Below are positions 1 through 10,926 of a stretch of 64,000 nt of DNA, piece after piece. How positions within the stretch are numbered: position 1 is the stretch's first letter; every line of letters begins with the position of its first letter. The DNA is taken from contig OY978530.1 in assembly GCA_963854835.1 (NCBI GenBank), positions 21,471,937 through 21,535,936 of the forward strand, in the 5' to 3' direction. The translations under genes were made by a program, and so were the position numbers. This stretch comes from Megamerina dolium (lineage: Eukaryota > Arthropoda > Insecta > Diptera > Megamerinidae). Under the pieces are notes generated by a model. The model was given only the letters and a program-made list of their open reading frames with translations, was not told the DNA's origin and made no database searches.

Positions 1-71
1 CAAAATTCCAAGCGATTTGGCAAGTCTGCAGATCAGTTCGCTTCTTAGCTGAATTTGATACGGGAACAAGT

Positions 72-335
72 TTAAATCTTTATGGAAAATCGTCTGCAGT
101 GACTGCTGATATTCATTTGAGCAGATAAGCTTCTTGTCGAAACTGTAGGATTGGCTTGTATGGCAGTAGCTACAGCAGCTATTATCCGAACTGAGGGTTC
201 GCGATGATAAGGTCTCCTTGCGATTGTCCCATGCTCGGCAAAATTATTCACGAGCCTCATTATAGTCCATCTGCTAGGAGGAGTGCCGCCAAACGTGCGC
301 CTATATTCTCTTCGGACGGAAACTACAGACTCCAA
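72..335 (-). pseudogene. Transposase helix-turn-helix fragment (DUF4817-like)
   Basis: An 87-codon open frame reads like the N-terminal DNA-binding region of insect mariner/Tc-type transposases, the domain often labelled DUF4817. It carries an R-R-x-F-G-G-x-P-P-S-R block followed by an I-M-R-L-V-N-N-F motif and a second helical segment containing S-T-R-S-L-S. No DDE/DDD catalytic domain follows, so this is only a fragment. No terminal inverted repeats were found around it. The family assignment rests on motif resemblance. Confidence 0.5.
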
Positions 336-340
336 CGCGT

Positions 341-1020
341 GATATTCCTGTTTTATTATCCCAATCTTCCATTTTCGTTAAATTTAAAGATGAATCTATT
401 ATATAAAGAAAAAACGGAACAGATATGTTACATAGGAAAAAAGTTATTACATTTTCTTTTGGCAGCAGCTTTCGTAGTCACCCTGTATTATACCAATTTT
501 CTTTAAATTCTTTTATTTACATTTATCACTATAATACTCCTTTATCTCACTACTTTATCCGTATACACTTAATTGCAGTAGAAAAGTATAAAGATAAAAT
601 ACAATTAAAAATACATACCAATTTTAAAAAAATATGTTTAACACACCATTGGAAAGGAAATTGTATGGCCTTGAATATGGTTCTAAATGTTTCAATCGGT
701 CAATAGTAATTATTTTCGAAAAAAATCGATTTTTGAAAAAAAATGTTTAATTTTTTATTTTGATCATTATTTTTAAAATATTCAAAATATTCAAAATGGG
801 CTATAAATGTTATATATAACTGAAAAGGTATTCAAAAGACCTTTCTTTCAATACCCATATTGTAAAAAAATTGCGAATTTATTGAGTATATTTCGATCGC
901 AAATTTGAACTTTGACCTTGAGCCATACCTCATATGGGCATTAGCGACAAACAATTTTGGTGTTTTATATTCACAAAAATTAGCTCTATACGAGAAAAAA
1001 TTTTTTTTCTTTTTAAGTCA
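341..1020. other. AT-rich spacer, nothing recognised
   Basis: This stretch is AT-rich with many homopolymer runs. The short open frames in it show no protein motif. No tRNA boxes, terminal repeats or tandem arrays were seen. Confidence 0.5.
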
Positions 1021-1129
1021 CGACAGTATCGACAAGCTCAAGTTTCGAATTCACAATTAAGATTGGTTGAATAACTAGAGAGCAGATATTCTTCCTCGAT
1101 ATAGGCAATATCTTGGAATTCAATTCTTT

Positions 1130-1300
1130 GTTTTGTCTGCTACGTATTGATAGACTAGAGGTCAGCATTAAGTTTTATGATGATATCATCAACCTCAGTA
1201 GGGATTGCGGTAATATATAACTGAATATGGTCAGCGTAGGCATGGATCGTATAATGCGTACACAAATTTATTATAGAATCATCAAATAAAGAAAAAAGCA
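1130..1300 (-). pseudogene. Short LINE reverse-transcriptase fragment
   Basis: On the minus strand, positions about 1210-1246 read I-H-A-Y-A-D-H-I-Q-L-Y-I. This resembles the catalytic box of CR1/jockey-type LINE reverse transcriptases, usually YADDxQLY, with the second aspartate replaced. The following residues resemble the segment downstream of that box, then stop codons appear. It is a relic of roughly 150 bp and its clade cannot be fixed. Confidence 0.45.
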
Positions 1301-1439
1301 ATTGTTGCGAGCCAAAATATGAAATATGCACATATGCATATTTTGCCTAGCGACATATTTCCCGGAATTGTGAAATACATATTTGTCCATACACTTACCA
1401 ACATTGTTCGAAGTCGTGATCCATACTAATATTACTTAT

Positions 1440-2060
1440 AATTGTGGAGTTTCAGAACATTGTGCCAACTGAGTTGCAATTGGGTGTGAAAATGCTGACA
1501 AAGCACTTTCCCACACAATTCGTAATTCGGCACTTACGTAAGCATACCTTTGTAAGCATACATGATAACTAAAATCACGCGGACTACTCATGTGTGTGAA
1601 TATCTAAAAGTTGCTTTCTCACGTAATATATACACACATGTGGAGTGCATCGACCGTGTACATAAACACATACATACATACACATAAGTGGTGTAAATAT
1701 ATTATTGTATGTTATATGTTGGTATGTGGGTAGATTGATATGTGGTTAGTATTAGAAAAATGGTATATAAGCTGCCAGCTTAGTGAAGGCAGTGGCTTTC
1801 AGTTGTGAGTCTTACACCGAAGTCTTAGCATTTAAGAAATTGTGAAATACTGCGATCCTTACGTAGCCCTCGAGTATTAGTGTAAGAGTGTAAGAAATTG
1901 TAAATACTGCGATCCTTATGAGGCCCTCCAGTATTAGTGTAAAAGTATTACTGCAATAAAACGAACACCCAAAACCACAAGTATCATTGATAAAGTTTTA
2001 GTTCAGCTAACCAGTGTGATAGTCTCGAAGGATATTTAGGAGTTTAGGTCCACGTGCTAA
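1440..2060 (+). promoter_or_regulatory. Candidate LTR/leader of the gypsy copy at 2130
   Basis: This precedes a gag region on the same strand. It contains a TATA-like TATATAAG at about 1764-1771, a plausible initiator just after 1800, an AATAAA-type signal near 1956, and two direct repeats of about 50 bp with period 58 (about 1833-1882 and 1891-1939). These suit an LTR and untranslated leader, but no matching 3' LTR is present and neither boundary is defined. No primer-binding site could be named. Confidence 0.35.
1833..1939 (+). repeat. Two-copy tandem repeat, period 58 bp
   Basis: Two adjacent copies begin TAAGAAATTGT and end GTATTAGTG, differing by a few substitutions and a 1-2 base indel. 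They lie just downstream of the TATA-like motif, as expected for a duplicated leader or LTR segment. Confidence 0.75.
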
Positions 2061-2189
2061 TCTTGTGCGTTACATCCTTGAGTCTAGCCGTTAGGTACTT
2101 AGTGAGTGTTGTGGAAAAATAGTACACAACATTTTGCGCAGCCGGTAGGATACTGCGAAATATCTTGTATATACAAGGTGTTTTACGTT

Positions 2190-3410
2190 CAACGTTTAAC
2201 GCAGTACAGGATCTAATTCTAGTGTGTGTGAAAGAAAAGGGCATTTCAAAAGAATTTGTAGGGTAAAGGCTTAGAACCTCGGTCGACTCTGAGCAGCGAA
2301 GTGCACTCCAGGCAAAAGAGAGGAATCTCGAAAGAGAACGCTGCCTAGCACAGGAAACACCTCTTCGTTGCCGTACACCAGTACGAAAAACACAACCAGG
2401 AGTACAACCTGAATTAAAGCTAAAAATGCGTATTGACGGAATTGCACAGACCATCAGTAGACTAGTCGCAGTACTCACTGGAGCGGAGTCTAAAGATTTG
2501 AGGACCGAAGTACACCAGTTCATTTCTGGGTGTGAATTATCAAGAAAAGCCATAAAACTCGACCAGTTGGAAGATTTCGTAGCTTGTATAACTTGGTGCT
2601 AAGTAAGAAGTTCGCTAATATAGAGGAATTGTATACACTTCTGCGAAACACATATTTGAAGACCGTTCACCTGGAACCGCTTACGCACCAAATACAAGTC
2701 GCACTCCAACTACATCAGGAGGATATACGTGTTTTTGCAAAGAGATTAGGTGATTTAAAATTCACGGCGATACAATGTATTAAGAATAGATACGGTGAGA
2801 TCGGAGATCAAGCGTTGTTAAAAGAGCTAGAGGGGTATGCGAGGACATCTTTTATATCGGGCCTTCAAGATCCATTGCTAAAAGCTCATATGCTAGGTAA
2901 GACGGGCACGTTAGAAAAATTAGCAGAGGAGGCCGTAAATACGGGTATTCTGCTCGAAAGAGGACAACGATTCAATCAGCTTAATATGGGAGCACTATAT
3001 TCAAACGACGTTCAACAGACTTAGGCCAGTAATACAGTGGCATTTCACCAGAAATGACAAGATGCCATTCGGAATGAAAAAATATCAAAATAATAACGTA
3101 AGTCCCCAAAATAGCCAAATGAAAGTTCCTACCTGCTCCTTCTGCGACAAAAAAGGGTATACCAGAGACGTCTGTTTTAAGAGAAAAAACATGTCCTATT
3201 GCATAAAGTGTAAAAAACAAGGACATGAGTTCAATTTGTCATGCACACCTTGTAGCAACAACAGGTCACAAGGAAAAGCCAATCAAACACCTGCACCTAG
3301 TAAAGGAGGTCAAGAAAGCAAAGGCCCTAATCGCGGAAATTCTGAGACCAAATGTTTTTTTATAAGAAGCCGGGACATATGATCGCCGACTGTTATAAAC
3401 GCAACGAACC
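2190..3410 (+). pseudogene. gag: gypsy copy 1 gag remnant with zinc knuckles
   Basis: The frame around 2200-2580 is rich in E/R/K and collinear with the coiled N-terminal gag of the inverted copy at 27137-28900. A frame change near 2585 leads to a segment (2584-3024) containing K-K-F-A-N-x-E-E-L-Y and L-G-K-T-G-T-L-E, also shared with that copy. Zinc-knuckle-like motifs follow at about 3133-3240: C-S-F-C...G-Y...C (histidine replaced) and C-I-K-C...G-H...C. A third, partly broken one lies at 3349-3395. At least two frameshifts and an in-frame stop near 2260 make it non-functional. Confidence 0.75.
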
Positions 3411-3594
3411 CCAAAATTTTGCTAAAAGTAGGCCAGTTGAAATGGAAGGTGTCAGTTATGCGTCCTTAGAGATTGTTGACACACCCTCCAAGTTAGATAG
3501 CAAGATGGCGGAAGTTGGTAGTCAAGCGTCCAGGGGGATTGTTGAACCATCTTTCCCATCCAGTAATAACAAACATGGCTACTGTTTGGGAGTC

Positions 3595-3715
3595 TCTGAT
3601 GTAGATGATGTGTTCATTGAGTTTCCGTGTGATGAAGCAAAAAATGGAAAACTCATTTTACTTGTAGACTCGGACAGATACCAGTTTAATAAAGTCATCA
3701 GTAATAGATGATTCT
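3595..3715 (+). pseudogene. gypsy copy 1 protease remnant
   Basis: L-I-L-L-V-D-S appears in frame just after the gag end, at the expected place for a retropepsin active site. The residues after it are out of register because of a small deletion relative to the inverted copy near 27210-27260, where the D-S-G-A motif is intact. The frame then closes at 3711. Confidence 0.65.
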
Positions 3716-3956
3716 GTTAGCAAAAAGCGAGATTTAAGGAAAAATCTTAGTGGTGTATTCTGAGGAGTTGTCACCACATTAGGGTCAATAGCAGTCCAAC
3801 ACGAGAGGATTAGAGAATTTAATTTAGAACTACACTTAATCTCTGAAGAGAGAGGGATACCTGCTGATGGTATCCTAGGTAGAGACAATTTATGAAACCG
3901 ATCGGTTATCAATACTATGAAAAAGTATTTAACTTTAAACTTTACCTCTCAAACCG

Positions 3957-5887
3957 TTGAACGAGTGTAATAGAATACTACACACCAATGAGGTTGTAGT
4001 ACCTGGGAGAACTATGAAGGTAGTCCCCGTTAAAGTAAATACATATTTCGGAACAATTATAGTAGAGAAACAGGAAGTATATCCTGGAATATATTTAGGT
4101 GAGACATTGGACAGTGTGACGGACAACACAGTTTATGTCCCAATTCTCAATACGAATATAGATTCATATATCGTAAATAATAAGCTTAAAATTAATATAA
4201 TTATATTTAATCATTTAGAACATGAAGAATACGACATAGCTCATAAAATAAATAATATTAAGGAAACTGATAGCCAAAAAAGGGTTACCAAAATTTTAGA
4301 AACAATTAAGCTAGACGAAAACCTAAACATTGAGGAAAAGAGATCCATAAACGGAATACTTAAGCGATTCCACCATTTATTTTTCTTGGAAGGCGACAAA
4401 CTGTCTCACACCACAGGTATAAAACACACAATACCAATAAAAGCAGACCAGGTGCCAATCAACCAAAGACAATACAGGCTACCTTAAGCGCATAAGGAAG
4501 AAATCAATAAGCAAGTAAACAAAATGTGGGAAGAGGACATACTTATTCCCAGATCATCGTCCTGGAATTCTCCCATAATTTTGGTGCCAAAGAAAGTGGG
4601 AGAACATGGTAAAAGAAAATGGAGGCTAGTAGTAGATTTCAGGAAATTAAATGACGCCACCATTAAACAAGTTTTTCCCATTCCCCGCATCGATGAAATA
4701 TTAGACCAGTTAGGTCTTTATAGATATTTCACTACACTTGATTTGGCCAGTGGGTATCATCAAGTGTTATTGAAAGATTCAGACAGAGAAAAACAGCTTT
4801 TAGTACAGGTGTTGGGCACTATGAATTTAACAAAATGCTTTCGGCTTTCGGCCTCTGCCACTTTCCAAAGACTAATGAACCATGTACTAACAGGACTTCT
4901 AGGTATAGATTGTTGTGTCTACTTGGATGACATAGTCGTCTATGGTCGGAACTTGGCACAACATGAGTCGCGTTTACGAAGAGTACTTGGACTTTTACAT
5001 AAACATAACTTGAAGTTAAATACAGAAAAGTGACAGTTTCTGCGAAAAGATATAATTTACCTAGGCCATAAATGCACTGAGGAAGGAGCATTACCAGACC
5101 GTGGAAAGGTGAAATGTGTTACAAATATTCCTGTGCCAAAGAATAAGAAAGATGTTCAGGCATTTCTAGGTTTAGTAAATTATTACCAAAAATTTGTTGA
5201 GAATACGGCTGGTATGGCACTGCCAATCAACAAACTACTCAAAAAAGACGCGAAATTTCAATGGACAGAAAAATGTCGGAAAGCTTTTGAAGATTTGAAG
5301 CAAGCAATTTGCTCTCCGCAAATTTTAGCCTACCCAAATTTTTCTAAACCTTTTGTGTTGACAACAGATGCTAGAAACGAGGCTGTAGGTGCAATTCTAT
5401 CGCAAGGTGAAATTGGAAAAGATAGACCAATAGCTTTTGCGAGCAGGGCGGTCAGTGATACTGAGAAAAGGTAATCCACCATCGAAAAGGAATTCTTGGA
5501 AATCGTGTGGGCTGTGAAGAATTATCGAGCTTATCTACTCGGTAGACCGTTCAAGATCTACACCAACCACCAGCCACTACGAGGAATTGCAAACCTAAAG
5601 GATCAAACATCACGTTTAGCACGTTTCAGGTACAAATTATCTGAATTTGATTTTGAAATAATTTATAAACCATGCGAAAGGAACTTGATCGCGGATGCGC
5701 TCAGCAGAGTTCCACGACCGAATCAGGAGTCAACAATGGTTGTGACTCGTTCTATGGCGAGGAATAAAGTCAACGAAACCAAAAGCCAAGAAGAGCCTGA
5801 TGAAAGCTCTGATGACGAATTAGAACTAGATGAAAATGCAGATAATCAGGAGAACAAGAATGCGGAACTTATCACTGATGAGAAGGA
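3957..5887 (+). pseudogene. pol: gypsy copy 1 pol: reverse transcriptase and RNase H
   Basis: One reading frame runs throughout, interrupted only by three in-frame stops (4485-4487, 5031-5033, 5472-5474). Seen in order: a linker; RT with W-R-L-V-V-D-F-R-K-L-N, F-T-T-L-D-L-A-S-G-Y-H and the catalytic C-V-Y-L-D-D-I; a connection segment with F-L-G-L-V-N-Y-Y; an RNase H start T-T-D-A-R-N-E-A-V-G-A; and H-Q-P-L-R-G plus A-D-A-L-S-R near its end. One usually conserved acidic position before H-Q-P-L is asparagine. An acidic tail follows and sequence changes at 5887 before any integrase. The absence of pol frameshifts suggests moderate age. Confidence 0.85.
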
Positions 5888-7444
5888 TAGTGTTACAAAC
5901 ATATGGACCTTGATCACTCACCATTTTAGTGACCATTGGTAAACCTAGATGTGTATGATCAATACCAATTAAAAGCTTTGGCACAACGTCGGAGTAAGGC
6001 TGAAGGGGAAGCGATGAAATCGATTTGCCACTATTATTTAAATCGCCGCTGTGTAGAGTCTGCATAGGTAGTTTTAGGTTAGCTAAGGCATATACGGCAT
6101 ATTTTTCCCGGCTCCACTTATGTTAATATTGAATACTTAAGCTGGCTCTTGCGCTTCCCATCCTCCGAAGTATTGTATATTTAAGCGTTGTTTACGTCCG
6201 TGCACTCCTAATTGCTTGGCCAGTTCGCTATCTAACATTGTGATTGAAGAGCCTTCATCCAATAGGGCATATGTATCGAAACGATTCTTCTTACCATACA
6301 ATGTTACAGGCAATACTCGGAAAAGTAGTTTTGATTTAGTGCTGTTGACGGTTGCATACGCTACCACGAGGGCCCTCTCACTCTTCTTGGCGCATGCTAG
6401 CCGTATTTGTAGCATTAACTTCGTGCAAGAGCAAGGCTTCTTAGAGCAAGGCTTCATATAGCGACAATTTTGTGTGGTATGACCCAGATTTAGACACGAG
6501 AAACAAACTCGATGTTGTTTTACTAAGTACCATCTGACGTTATCCGGATGAATTAAAAGTGATTTAATTACATCACGTGCTTCACCCTTAATAGCTTTCT
6601 GTAATCGCTGATTATTCTCTAAATTAGTGTAACTATACGCTCGGCGTTGTCGCAGAACTTTCAAAAAACGAGAAATTTTTTTAATCAGTTGCCGGCATAT
6701 GCGTAGAATTATTAAAGGCCGAACACGAAATTAATGGCGGTGTCGTATTCGGTTTTGCAGTAGTACACGCTTGGCTCATAGTTAAATATGCTGTCGAGAG
6801 GCCGACGTTTGCAGTTGCCGTCGGCAGAGGAGAAAAAATATAACTATTATCTGCCGCAGACGTTTGCTGCTAGGCAGCGCTGCTTGCGTTCACCGAAGTC
6901 GCAGCATGTACGTTACCGTTCGCAATCGCATCTGCGTAACGAATGTATTTGTTGTTGGGTTAACGGTCGGATTTACCACATAAGAAACGCTTGGCGAATT
7001 TATTAGGTTATATGCTGGTGGTACTAACGGCGATGAGAGGATGGGCGTTGTAGTCGGGAAAACTTGGGTGGCAGTAGTGTAAGGTGCTAAACTATGTAGC
7101 GCCGTTTCTGGCCATTGGCAATGGCGATTTTTATCAATTAACTTTACCTGAACCTCACTCAGCTGTCCCTGAAGCATGGCAATTTGTCACAGCATCTCTA
7201 GCACTGTACCCACTGGTGCTGTTGATACTGGTGATGGTATCTGACTGGCGGCGGCTGTGACAGGGGAAGTGGTGGTGATGTCAGCTGTGCTTAAGGTGAC
7301 AGCGGTAATGACGGTGGCTGCGCTGGCAGTAGCAGTGACATTGGATTGTCCTTCAGCTGAACCCACTACAGCTGTCATCCTCTCTTCTGGATGCAAACGG
7401 GGGCTGCGTAGTAGCTCCACTGATGATGCGTCCTGGCTTTTCAT
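5888..7444 (-). pseudogene. BEL/Pao gag-protease remnant, unit copy 1
   Basis: Read on the minus strand from 7444, this starts with a gag N-terminus rich in T, A, V and S. A stop lies near 7180, then a short segment with Q-L-S-E-V-Q-V-K-L. Next comes 6664-6137 with a knuckle C-F-S-C-L-N-L-G-H...C, a C-x4-C cluster, and a BEL-type protease core A-L-L-D-E-G-S-S-I-T-M-L. A further block, 6065-5888, holds L-L-I-G-I-D-H-T-H-L-G-L-P, typical of the Pao protease-RT linker. It is cut at 5888. Missing sequence around 6670-6890, stops and a frame change show decay. Confidence 0.8.
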
Positions 7445-8065
7445 TTCAATTTATTCACAAACACTGCGAATTAGAATTCGCCAAAAATGCGAACTAAGAT
7501 TTGCAAAAATTGCAAATACAGATTCACAAACTGCGAATAAAGATGTCGTAGGCGCGACTAGTGAGGGGTTTGCGTTTAACATACAAACAAACACGATTTA
7601 ACTTATTTCATAAACGTGTAGAATTTGTAAGTTTATTCTATAATGAATTAAAGTTAAAGTGAATGTAAATTAGAATATTAGTACAGGTATACTTACCGCA
7701 GTTTTGTACCCCGAACCGAATTAAATCAAACTAAGTAAATGACTTGTGTTACAATAGAGAGAAATAAGTACAGAGAGAATAAACGATCAACGATCACCAT
7801 TTAGTCTAAGAGTATCACTCAAATAAGAGAGAAATGAAAGAGCGTAAACTCAATATAGAATAGGTACAAAACTGTGGTTTCCATTTCTGGGTTGCCAATC
7901 GTAATCTTAAATAACAAACACATTTTAAGTCTTAAATTATGACAATGAAGAATAAGATTGAAATAGAAAATTTGTTATTAAAAAAAATTGAAATTAAAAT
8001 TTCAAATATTATATATATTGATTATATATTATATATAATCAATAATCAAACTGATTCAAATTTAC
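7445..8065. other. AT-rich BEL leader region, unit copy 1
   Basis: This lies upstream of the BEL gag start on the minus strand and may include its leader or LTR, but no LTR boundaries could be found. It holds AT-rich sequence and a short inverted TATATAAT-type repeat near 8005-8045. No gene was seen. Confidence 0.4.
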
Positions 8066-9295
8066 TTACTTACTAATGTGGCTATTTCAACCGAAAATCC
8101 AAATTTTTCGCCAGCCATCTCTTTCCTTCACTAGTTGGCGCTAGCAGGAAATTCCAAGCGCTGACAAGTTCTCCAGTACTTGGCCTTTCCTCCGGAGGTT
8201 AGGTCTGCCTCTTTTGCGTCGTCCACCAGCGGATTCCGAATATAACATCTTATATGGAGCGCGTTCTTCCATTCGCTCGACATGACCTACCCAGAGCAGC
8301 CGCTGATTTTAGTGCGCTTTACTATGCCAGAGTCGGCATACAGCTCATGGCTGTACTTGATTCGATACTCGGCGCCAACGCAAATAAGTTCAAAGAACTT
8401 TTGAAGGACTTTTCTCTCGAAAACTCCGAGCATTCTCTCATTTGTTGTGGAAATTGACCAAGCTTCGGCTTCATATGTAAGGACAGGCATAACGAGAGAC
8501 TTGTAGAGTGTGGTTTTCGTTGCTAGAGAGAGGGTCCGACTTCTCAATTGCTAGCTAAGCCTAAAGTAGCGTCTGTTAGCAAGATTGATTTGTCCCAATA
8601 TATCCCGGCTGACGTCATTACTGGTGTTAATATTGGTTCCAAGATATACAACGTTTTTCACTACTTCAAAAGCGTAGTTATCAACAGTGATGTGCTGTCC
8701 AAGACGCTGGGTCTCTTCGTTTGTTAATACTAGGTACTTCGCACGATAACGAAACTGCACAACGGGAGTTACACAGTGTCATTCTGCAAAGCCGAATGAG
8801 CTTCGCAGGAATACCGAACTCCGACATTGTTGTGTAGAGGTAATCCCTTACCGAACTCCCGAAAGCGGCTTTAAATTCAACAAATAGGTGGTCTGTGTCG
8901 ATCTGTCTTTCTTGGGTCTTCGCTATGATTCTTTCTCTGCGGTAGCGTCGCTACACTCTCGATCATTCCACTCATTCCTCATTGCCGGTAAAGACTGATT
9001 ACCTCTTCGGCAGCAGTATTCATGGAGTGGGATACCGTGCGCATGTATCATCAAGAGGGGGAGTGTTCTGTGTAAACAGATCCGATAATCGAATTGTAAA
9101 TGCATTTGCTGTCCTTGTTGATTGCAGCTTATTGACGATAAGCTTTCTCTGTGTAGGACTTCGTTTGTTCTTTGCGCCACATAAATGCGTTCGCACCTTA
9201 GATCCTACAAGGTAATGATCTGAGTCGATGTTTTCACTTCGGATCGATTTCACGTCCATCACACTGGAAGCATGCAATGAGAGGATAATCAACAA
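8066..9295 (-). pseudogene. RTE-type LINE, internally deleted, unit copy 1
   Basis: On the minus strand the end of an APE-type endonuclease comes first (9295 down: S-S-V-M-D-V-K-S-I-R then N-I-D-S-D-H-Y-L-V). Most of the reverse transcriptase is then missing. The C-terminal part follows at 8760-8290, with K-Y-L-V-L-T-N-E-E, V-V-Y-L-G-T-N-I-N and L-Y-K-S-L-V-M-P-V-L-T-Y-E-A-E-A-W. The low-coordinate end carries repeated TTAC units (about 8062-8075), which fits the short tandem 3' tails of RTE elements. Frame changes occur throughout. Confidence 0.75.
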
Positions 9296-9745
9296 AAAAG
9301 CGAGAGCACCACTGAAAATATCGGATTTAGAGTGAATATTTTCAGCGCTCGCTGTACAAATGAGTAGGAGGGCTTTTTAGTATTGTTTGAAATTCATGTG
9401 CAGTCGCTCGTGCAGCTTCTTTAGTTCAATATTCTTTGCAAAAACGTCGTTTGCTTATCACATCATTAACTTGAGTGTAGTTAATTCAACGTTCATCAAC
9501 ACGCAGCAGTGTAGCGAAACGAAAAGAACAATAACAGAATTCGCGTCTACGTTTCACATCATTTACTTGATCGTTCGTTCAACGTTCCACACAAGACAGA
9601 TTGTTGCGCATACTAACGAAAATTATTAGTACACACACATATACCCATACGCACTTGCGTATGCGAATGCAATTTTTTTTGGTTTTGTGTCTGTCTAAAT
9701 CCCTTTAGACAAGCCATATGGTCAGTCCCTGAAAGAAGAAAATAA
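9296..9745. other. Unassigned sequence, unit copy 1
   Basis: The open frames here show no protein motif. A repeated theme CATCATTNACTTGA...GTTCAACGTTC occurs twice (about 9460 and 9555), an imperfect ~95-bp direct repeat. No gene or terminal repeat was identified. Confidence 0.4.
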
Positions 9746-10020
9746 ATAATGAATTAAGTATACTTACGTCCCCCTAAACCAAGTTATACTTACCTTACCT
9801 TTCATACTTACCATATGGCAACCCAACTCTCCACATAAATTCACCTTTTATGTTGGGTTTTCGCGGTTCGTGTTGTGATCGACCGATGTTATCATATTTA
9901 CATTCGGTCCTAGAGTCTATCGAGATCGTGCTATTCCGCGCATGTTTGATCGTCGAAATAAACAGTGTTTTAAATCTCTTTATATTATTGGATACTTACT
10001 CGAATTTCTTTTTATGAGTC
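9746..10020 (+). other. Possible LTR/leader of the adjacent gag remnant, copy 1
   Basis: This lies about 200 bp upstream of a plus-strand gag-like region. It contains TGTTGGGTTTTCGCGG near 9853 and GAAATAAACAGTG near 9955, which could be a polyadenylation signal in the R region. No second LTR copy is present inside the unit, so the reading is tentative. Confidence 0.25.
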
Positions 10021-10175
10021 TCATACTCTGTAATTAAAACATATATGTACTTACACATACATGTAAATTATTATTCCTAAAATTAGTAAATTATTAAAAT
10101 CGCATACATTGTATTATTCTGTAAAATAAAAACAAAGTGAATAAACATTGAATAAAAACAAAGTGAATAAACATG

Positions 10176-10365
10176 AATGCAAACAATACGTCTATAAATA
10201 AATAAACATGGAGAATATTCGTTCTGCCAACGTCGCTGCACTTCGGCAAATATGTAGGGAGGCACAATAGAATGCAAACAATACGTCTATAAATAAATAA
10301 ACATGGAGAATATTCGTTCTGCCAACGTCGCTGCACTTCGGCAAATATGTAGGGAGGCAGGTCAT
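10176..10365 (+). repeat. 95-bp tandem duplication found only in unit copy 1
   Basis: The segment starting GAATGCAAACAATACG is present twice in direct succession here and once in the corresponding place of unit copy 2. The start codon of the gag-like frame therefore occurs at both 10208 and 10303. It separates the two unit copies as alleles or paralogues. Confidence 0.9.
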
Positions 10366-10926
10366 GCGAGTAGTGGAAACAAAAATGTTTCCACTACTTA
10401 TTCAACGTTTCGTGGACAATATACGAATTGAAGAACATTGTGAAAGTGCGAATTCGGTATTAGCTTAACGTGTGGCTAAACTTGAGAAAACGATACGCGA
10501 AATAGAAAATAGACAAAAAAATGGTGCAACGTCTCAACATTTTGTGCAACAAAATAGACGCATTACTACACAAATAGATACACAAACGCAAACATTGCCA
10601 ACAAATTTGTTTACTGTTCAATCGTACCACCTTTACCATCAATTGAAAATTGTTCTCAAAATGTTAATCGTCAACAGATGTCTTGTTCTGTTCCCATGAG
10701 TGAAACTCCTGTTTGTACACAACCTGTGGCATACTCGATACTGATACTACGAGATACGTTAATTGTGCACCACGTTCAATTTATACAACTCAATCCGTGT
10801 ACGCCAATCCGTCCATGCCATAGCAACAAGCTTGGCAACCGCGTTCAATGTATAATGTGCAGCGTAATATAATCAAACTTTTACCGTCGTTCAATCCACT
10901 ATCCAACATATCGTTAAATGTTATTC

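Larger units (their letters stand above)
2130..5887 (+). mobile_element. Decayed Ty3/gypsy retrotransposon (copy 1), gag to RNase H
   Basis: A single plus-strand element reads in order: gag with a coiled region, zinc knuckles, protease remnant, reverse transcriptase and RNase H. It stops abruptly at 5887, where BEL-derived sequence begins, so integrase and 3' LTR are missing. Frameshifts and stops occur throughout. A second member of the family lies inverted at 27137-28900 and supports the reading of gag and protease. Confidence 0.85.

Noticed and set aside
2044..2553. 169-codon minus-strand frame
   Set aside because: It is the antisense of the gypsy copy 1 gag, which has a collinear relative at 28850.
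9387..9629. 80-codon frame (and its duplicate at 21320)
   Set aside because: No domain, low complexity, and no support beyond being duplicated with the unit.
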